Source: an uncultured Methanobrevibacter sp. (GTDB taxonomy: Archaea > Methanobacteriota > Methanobacteria > Methanobacteriales > Methanobacteriaceae). Taken from it: 43,530 nt of DNA. Under the pieces are notes generated by a model. That model ran no database searches. It worked only from the letters and a program-made list of their open reading frames with translations, and was not told the DNA's origin. The stretch spans positions 1 through 43,530 of the forward strand of contig NZ_CADAJR010000031.1 of the NCBI RefSeq assembly GCF_902788255.1. The letters are read 5' to 3'. The translations under genes and the position numbers were made by a program. The first letter of the stretch is position 1. Every line of letters starts with the position of its first letter. This document shows positions 39,107-43,530 of this stretch, piece after piece.

Positions 39107-40648
39107 ATGAGTGAGGATATTAAAAAAACCATTAGAGAATTACACATATACGAAAAGAAACTTTTAAAGGAACTGGAAGCTAATCCAAAAGCCACTCCTG
39201 ATGAGATTGCACAAAATTCAGGTATGGACATCAAATCAGTAATGAGTGCTGCAGGATCACTTGCTTCAAAGGACATTATTGAAGTCGATAAGCAGGTCCA
39301 GGAAACCTATTCCCTGACTGAAGACGGTCTTGAATATGCAGAACACGGACTTCCTGAAAGGAAAATCCTCAATGCTTTGGCTAAAAAAAGAGAAATCGCA
39401 ATGAAGGATTTGGCCAATGAAGCTGGAATTGACAAAAGGGAAACCGGTATCGCTCTTGGATGGTTACGTCAGAAAAATTGGGCTCAAATCGATAAGGGCG
39501 TAATTAACATCACTGACATCGGACTGGACTTTGTAGACAAGGCCGGTGTTGATGAAAAAGTACTTGATTACCTTAAGCTCAATGCTGATGGAGTTAAATT
39601 ATTCACTGATGATTTAAGGGAAGGATTTAAAAAATTAACCGGTAGGAAAAATATCTTAAATGTTAAAAAAGAAACCTCACACTCATTTAAAATCTTGCCG
39701 AAAGGTGAAGAAATCCTGAAAGTCGGATTCACCATAAAAGAACAGGCTACTCAATTGACTCATGAACATTTAAAGAATGGTGAATGGAAAAGCCTCGAAT
39801 ATCGTCCATATGATATCAATGCAGAAGCACCATTGGTATTTGCAGGTAAAAAACACCCATTAAGGGAAATCATCGATGAGATAAGGGAAATCTTCTTGAA
39901 CATGGGTTTTGTAGAGGACAACGGAGAATATGTCGAGTCTGCATTCTGGAACTTTGATTCCCTTTTCCAGCCACAGGACCACGCTGCCCGTGAAATGCAG
40001 GACACATTCTATCTCAAAAATCCTCTCACATGTGACCTGCCTGATGATGATTTGGTAAAGCTCACTGCTGAAACCCACGAAACCGGTGCCGATACAGGTT
40101 CAATAGGTTGGCAATATGACTGGGATTATGATGTTGCTCGCCAAAGTGTTTTGAGAACCCACACAACCGGAATTTCAACAAAACACCTCTTTGAACATGA
40201 ACCTCCAATCAAAATGTTTTCAGTTGGAAGAGTGTTCAGAAGAGAAACTTTCGATTACAAACACTTGCCTGAGTTCCATCAGGTTGAAGGTCTTGTCTGC
40301 GGTGAAGGAATAAGCTATCAAAACCTTTTAGGTACCTTGAAGGAATTCTACAAAAAACTCGGATTTGAAGTAAGGTTCAGACCTGCATACTTCCCATACA
40401 CATATCTTTCAACCGAGTCTGAAATCTATCTTGAAGAGAAAGGAAGCTGGATTGAGCTTGGTGGGGCAGGAATGTTCAGGCCTGAAGTATTAAAACCGTT
40501 AGGCATTAACCAGCCTGCACTTGCATTCGGTATGGGTATCGAAAGGCTTGCAATGATAAGATATGATGTTGAAGACATCCGTATGCTTTATAAAAGTGAC
40601 ATCAAGTGGCTTCGTGAAGTGCCTCTTGACAGGGGAGTTAGATTATAA
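39107..40648 (+). CDS. pheS: Phenylalanyl-tRNA synthetase alpha subunit, archaeal type
   Basis: 513 residues, archaeal/eukaryotic PheS length. N-terminal winged-helix repeats ([56 protein letters not shown]) occur at about 1-150. The class II catalytic core follows: [35 protein letters not shown], motif 2 [21 protein letters not shown], and motif 3 [16 protein letters not shown]. It charges tRNA-Phe together with PheT (not in this window). The stop overlaps the start of the AP endonuclease gene by one base (TAATG), so they are coupled. Confidence 0.97.
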   Translation: MSEDIKKTIRELHIYEKKLLKELEANPKATPDEIAQNSGMDIKSVMSAAGSLASKDIIEVDKQVQETYSLTEDGLEYAEHGLPERKILNALAKKREIAMKDLANEAGIDKRETGIALGWLRQKNWAQIDKGVINITDIGLDFVDKAGVDEKVLDYLKLNADGVKLFTDDLREGFKKLTGRKNILNVKKETSHSFKILPKGEEILKVGFTIKEQATQLTHEHLKNGEWKSLEYRPYDINAEAPLVFAGKKHPLREIIDEIREIFLNMGFVEDNGEYVESAFWNFDSLFQPQDHAAREMQDTFYLKNPLTCDLPDDDLVKLTAETHETGADTGSIGWQYDWDYDVARQSVLRTHTTGISTKHLFEHEPPIKMFSVGRVFRRETFDYKHLPEFHQVEGLVCGEGISYQNLLGTLKEFYKKLGFEVRFRPAYFPYTYLSTESEIYLEEKGSWIELGGAGMFRPEVLKPLGINQPALAFGMGIERLAMIRYDVEDIRMLYKSDIKWLREVPLDRGVRL

Positions 40649-41421
40649 TGTCCATCAAGCTGGTTTCTTGGAATGTTAACGGTATCAGGGCAGTCTCTAA
40701 AAAGGATGAATTCTGGGACTGGTTTGACAATACCGATGCGGACATCATAAACTTTCAGGAAGTGCGTGCAACACAGGATAAGATTCCAAAGAAATTGGCT
40801 GACGTTGACGGATTTCACCAGTCATTCAATGAAGCTGAAAAGAAAGGATACAGCGGTGTTGGAACATACTCAAAAATCGAGCCCGTTGAGGTCATAAAGG
40901 GCCTGGGGGTTGAGGAACTTGACAGCGAAGGAAGGGTTTTAAGAATCGAGTATCCTGACTTCATTTTATATAATATCTATTTCCCAAACAGTGGAATGAA
41001 TGCCAAAAGGCTTGATTTCAAGGTGGCATTCTGTGATGCTCTTTTAGAACAGCTCGTTGAACTTAAAAATCAGGGCAAAAATGTTGTAATCACTGGAGAC
41101 TACAATATTGCACACCATCCTATTGATGTGTACAATCCTAAAAACTGTGAAGGAAAATCAGGATATCTTCCTGAAGAGCGTGCATGGTTGGATCAATTGG
41201 AGGAAGCCGGTTTTGTTGACACATTTAGAATGTTTGATGAGGGTGAAAACAACTTTACTTGGTGGAGTTACAGAACCAAGGCCCGTGACAGAAATGCCGG
41301 TTGGAGACTGGACTATTTCTATGTCAACGAGGAAATGAAGGATAATGTAAAATCAGCTGAAATATTGTCTGACATCTATGGTTCAGACCACTGTCCTGTA
41401 ACTTTAGAATTAGAATTTTAA
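40648..41421 (+). CDS. Exodeoxyribonuclease III / AP endonuclease (ExoA, Mth212-like)
   Basis: 257 residues of the exonuclease III family: LVSWNVNGIRA at the start, metal-binding Glu in NFQEVRA, NIYFPNSGMN, GDYNIAHHPIDVYNP, WWSYR--ARDRNAGWRLDYF and the catalytic GSDHCPV at the end. It cuts at abasic sites. The relative in Methanothermobacter (Mth212) also nicks at uracil in DNA, replacing uracil glycosylase, and this could hold here. It is joined to pheS by a one-base stop-start overlap. Confidence 0.94.
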   Translation: MSIKLVSWNVNGIRAVSKKDEFWDWFDNTDADIINFQEVRATQDKIPKKLADVDGFHQSFNEAEKKGYSGVGTYSKIEPVEVIKGLGVEELDSEGRVLRIEYPDFILYNIYFPNSGMNAKRLDFKVAFCDALLEQLVELKNQGKNVVITGDYNIAHHPIDVYNPKNCEGKSGYLPEERAWLDQLEEAGFVDTFRMFDEGENNFTWWSYRTKARDRNAGWRLDYFYVNEEMKDNVKSAEILSDIYGSDHCPVTLELEF

Positions 41422-41428
41422 TTGGTGA

Positions 41429-42124
41429 TTAGAGGATTGTGTCCACATCACCAATATCATCAATAAGAGTTATATCTAACTTTTCTTTTTTTATGTAGTC
41501 CCTGTCCTCTTCGGTAACATCGGCGTTTAAAAGTATTGCGCGCATTCCGGCATTGACCGCTCCAAGTGCATCTGCCTTGAACTTGTTACCAATCATAATG
41601 GACCTTTCAGGGTTTCCTTTCATTTTTCTGAGTGCAACATCAAAAATCAATTTGTGAGGTTTTTCCTTTCCGACCTCTTCGGATGTGATAACTGCATCGA
41701 AAAATGAATGGATGTTGAGCCTTACTAGTTTTTCCCATTGTTTGATGGTAATTCCGTTTGAGATTACCGCTAAACGATATCCTTGACTTTTAAGATAAAT
41801 CAATGTGTTGATTGTTTCTGGAAACGGTCTTAAAAGTGCCATTTTAACGTTGTGGTAGGTAATCATTCCTAAAGCTACAAGCATAGGGTCCTCATGGCCC
41901 AATACGACCTGGGTCAGGACATTGAAGTGTTTACCATAATTTGATCCTTTCTCACGTATGATGGTTTTTAAAACTCCGTATGCTTCATCCTTGTCAAGTG
42001 GCAGTCCATTGTCTACCATTAATCCTATTGCTGCTTTTCGTGCAGTTTCTGCAAAATCAGATGTGTCCAATAGGGTTCCATCAATATCGAAAAATACTAC
42101 ACGGTCATCATCATTTTGAATCAT
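41429..42124 (-). CDS. HAD-superfamily hydrolase (phosphatase-like)
   Basis: 231 residues. HAD motif I FFDIDGTLLDTSD (nucleophile Asp in DIDGT), motif II VISNG, motif III Lys in GKEKPHKLIF, and motif IV-like IMIGNKFKADALGAVNAGM. A helical cap lies between motifs I and II. It resembles the archaeal TIGR02253-type HAD group. The substrate is unknown. It converges on the AP endonuclease gene with 7 bases between stops. Confidence 0.88.
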   Translation of the reverse strand: MIQNDDDRVVFFDIDGTLLDTSDFAETARKAAIGLMVDNGLPLDKDEAYGVLKTIIREKGSNYGKHFNVLTQVVLGHEDPMLVALGMITYHNVKMALLRPFPETINTLIYLKSQGYRLAVISNGITIKQWEKLVRLNIHSFFDAVITSEEVGKEKPHKLIFDVALRKMKGNPERSIMIGNKFKADALGAVNAGMRAILLNADVTEEDRDYIKKEKLDITLIDDIGDVDTIL

Positions 42125-42159
42125 ATGATTTTATTTTTATTTTAAAAATATTTATATTT

Positions 42160-42843
42160 TTAGAAATATGCATCGAGGCTTTGCTGAACTTCACCTTTTG
42201 CAAGATCTTCAAGTTCCTTTTTTGAATATCCGAAGGCATACATAATTCTCTCCATTGCAGGAATCATCTGGTTGTTTATGTAATAGTCCTTGTCATATTC
42301 GTATCCTTCGCTATACTCATAGGGAACCGCCCTTTGGCTGATGGATCCTTTTCCCTTGACGATGATGTACTGGACGATGGTTCCACGGCTAACCTTGATG
42401 CCGTGCTCCTCTATTCTTCTTGCGGCCACTACGTGAGGTCCTACCTGCTTGTACTGGTCAAGAGGCTTGGTGATTTGGGTGTGTATGATGAGCTCTTTTC
42501 TTTCAACATCTCCATTTTTGAGTCTTTTGAAAACCTTTTTAACTTCTTTAATGGCTTTGTCGGAGTCTCCTTCATTTAAGATGGCCATCAGAATGGCTTC
42601 TTGGGTGTTTTTTACGATAGGTGCCCAGTCTCTTCTAACTAGCTCCAGACCTTTCGCAATAATCTCTCCATCTTCGATTACTGCATACCTTTTTTTGCTT
42701 ACAAAGAAACCTCTTCTGTAGAACCCTTCATATTCCAGTTCCATGCTTTCCGGAAGGGTTGAATTGAGGTATTTCAGGAATTTTTGAGCTTGCTCTTTAA
42801 TTTCAGCTTCAAGTTCGAGTTGCTCTTTTGTCTCTTCAACCAT
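42160..42843 (-). CDS. polB2: DNA polymerase B, small split subunit (PolB2 of Methanobacteriales)
   Basis: 227 residues from the ATG at 42843, with AGGTG as ribosome site. It corresponds to the C-terminal palm/thumb part of family B DNA polymerase: [32 protein letters not shown] (the KKRYA motif), then [25 protein letters not shown]. In Methanothermobacter PolB is encoded by two separate genes and the small one has this content. The C-terminus QQSLDAYF is a PIP box (QXXLXXYF) for binding PCNA. The large subunit is not in this window. It lies 35 bases upstream of the HAD gene on the same strand. Confidence 0.92.
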   Translation of the reverse strand: MVEETKEQLELEAEIKEQAQKFLKYLNSTLPESMELEYEGFYRRGFFVSKKRYAVIEDGEIIAKGLELVRRDWAPIVKNTQEAILMAILNEGDSDKAIKEVKKVFKRLKNGDVERKELIIHTQITKPLDQYKQVGPHVVAARRIEEHGIKVSRGTIVQYIIVKGKGSISQRAVPYEYSEGYEYDKDYYINNQMIPAMERIMYAFGYSKKELEDLAKGEVQQSLDAYF

Positions 42844-43032
42844 TTTGACACCTAATTTAACTATATTTAAAATAGTTTTAATATTTTTCGACAACAATTT
42901 TTCAAGGTTAGGTCAATTTCATTGCCTTGATGCTGTTAAATTTATCTGAAAAAAACTGATAGGCAGTTTTCAAATGCTCTACGACTTTATATATATTTAA
43001 ATAAGGATAAATTATTTTTGAGGCTTGATAAA
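42844..43032. promoter_or_regulatory. Divergent promoter region between polB2 and the last gene
   Basis: Contains a TATA-like TTTATATATATTTAAATA near 42987-43004 for the rightward gene and AT-rich TATTTAAAATAG near 42866 for the leftward one. No RNA gene seen. Confidence 0.4.
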
Positions 43033-43377
43033 ATGGAAAAAAGAATGATTTCAAGTTATGATGAAATAAACGATACCTTTGTAGGTAAGGTAGATGGAGA
43101 AAATGGCTATGCTGCAGATTATGGAATAAGTGAAGGCATATTTTTAAGAATTAACAATTCCAACCTTCCAACATCAGTATTTATTCCAAACGCTTCAAAA
43201 GTCTTAAACATTTCAAAAAGCATTTTAGAAAGTTCAGATGTTAAGATTGGCATTAAATGTGATGATTTCTCTTTGTCATTCAGGATGTGCATTGACGATT
43301 TGCTTGTATTTTCAACAAAATGCAAAAACAGCTTCGGCATCCCAAATTTGAACTTTCTAATCGACTGCAACATGTAG
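43033..43377 (+). CDS. Small hypothetical protein
   Basis: 114 residues from the ATG at 43033; the GAGG at 43020 is a fair ribosome site, and the TTG at 43018 is less likely. The first half (ISSYDEINDTFVGKVDGENG) resembles DUF2283-like small beta proteins, with the turn FLRINNSNLPTSVFIPNASKVLNI. This is a weak resemblance only. The second half (VKIGIKCDDFSLSFRMCIDDLLVFSTKC) holds several cysteines without a clear metal pattern. No signal or membrane segment. It stands alone and is closed by a hairpin. Confidence 0.7.
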   Translation: MEKRMISSYDEINDTFVGKVDGENGYAADYGISEGIFLRINNSNLPTSVFIPNASKVLNISKSILESSDVKIGIKCDDFSLSFRMCIDDLLVFSTKCKNSFGIPNLNFLIDCNM

Positions 43378-43380
43378 TTA

Positions 43381-43413
43381 AAAAATAGGGATTTTCATCC
43401 TTATTTTTTTTTG
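43381..43413 (+). terminator. Hairpin terminator after the last gene
   Basis: AAAAATAGGGA (43381-43391) pairs with TCCTTATTTTT (43398-43408) with one G-T wobble, followed by more T. It shares the GGGATTTTCATCC loop with the terminator at 22021. The remaining bases to 43530 hold no feature I can support. Confidence 0.65.
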
Positions 43414-43530
43414 GAAATTTTGTTCAAATGGGACTCTTTCAAAAACTTTGTTGATTTGAAATTTTTTGATGAAATTGGTTTGGAATTTTTAATTTTATCT
43501 AAAAATAGTTAAATTTAATAAATAGGTGGA

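Noticed and set aside
1-43530. CRISPR arrays, rRNA or tRNA genes
   Set aside because: No regularly spaced repeats and no tRNA or rRNA signature found by eye. A covariance-model scan would be decisive.

Overview
The window looks like a chromosomal segment of a methanogenic archaeon of the order Methanobacteriales, most like Methanobrevibacter. The evidence is the AT-rich DNA, archaeal TATA-type promoters and GGTGAT/GGAGG ribosome sites, archaeal PheS, the small split subunit of DNA polymerase B with a PCNA-binding tail, a single-chain ADP-forming acyl-CoA synthetase, DUF2121 and DUF447 proteins, and a large beta-helix adhesin-like protein. I found no rRNA, tRNA or CRISPR array by eye.

Layout. 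1-159: right end of an IS200/IS605-family element with an omega-RNA-like 3' end. 291-3855: UvrA2-like ATPase and an old-yellow-enzyme-like oxidoreductase. 3913-6520: sulfur-transfer group (FdhD-like, ThiF/HesA-like, LarE-like). 6864-8114: stand-alone ATP-grasp ligase. 8281-16821: complete type I restriction-modification system (hsdR, hsdM, hsdS), silent and partly inverted hsdS cassettes, and a tyrosine recombinase. The repeats and reading frames fit a phase-variable specificity 'shufflon'. 16822-17932: a scarred region with two gene fragments and a small intact gene. 17933-18547: methyltransferase. 18598-26884: two paralogous orphan ABC substrate-binding proteins flank an adhesin and an operon of a class II glutamine amidotransferase, a GCS2-type ligase and a GshA-type glutamate-cysteine ligase. 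26921-30055: DUF447 pair and ADP-forming acyl-CoA synthetase. 30330-35270: DUF2121, MBL hydrolase, aroC, hemB and a CitG-like gene. 35365-38304: TetR-led operon (GNAT, iron-sulfur flavoprotein, DUF3795, DGC protein) with two perfect operators at its promoter. 38331-38986: flavoprotein and nitroreductase remnants joined by a small IS605-type element with no transposase. 39107-43377: pheS, AP endonuclease, HAD phosphatase, polB small subunit and a small unknown gene.

The two strongest systems are these. (1) The hsdS locus: one expressed hsdS with both target-recognition domains (TRDs), three additional TRDs lacking start codons, matching in-frame repeats in opposite orientations, and a recombinase next door. 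DNA inversion could rewrite methylation specificity. (2) The amidotransferase/GCS2/GshA operon. Methanogens normally rely on coenzymes M and B as thiols, yet here two different glutamate-cysteine-ligase-type enzymes sit with an EgtC-like hydrolase. This suggests an undescribed gamma-glutamyl metabolite or thiol pathway. A palindrome of the form ATAAC-N4-GTTAT lies upstream of this operon, of the second substrate-binding protein and of the ATP-grasp gene, hinting at shared control.
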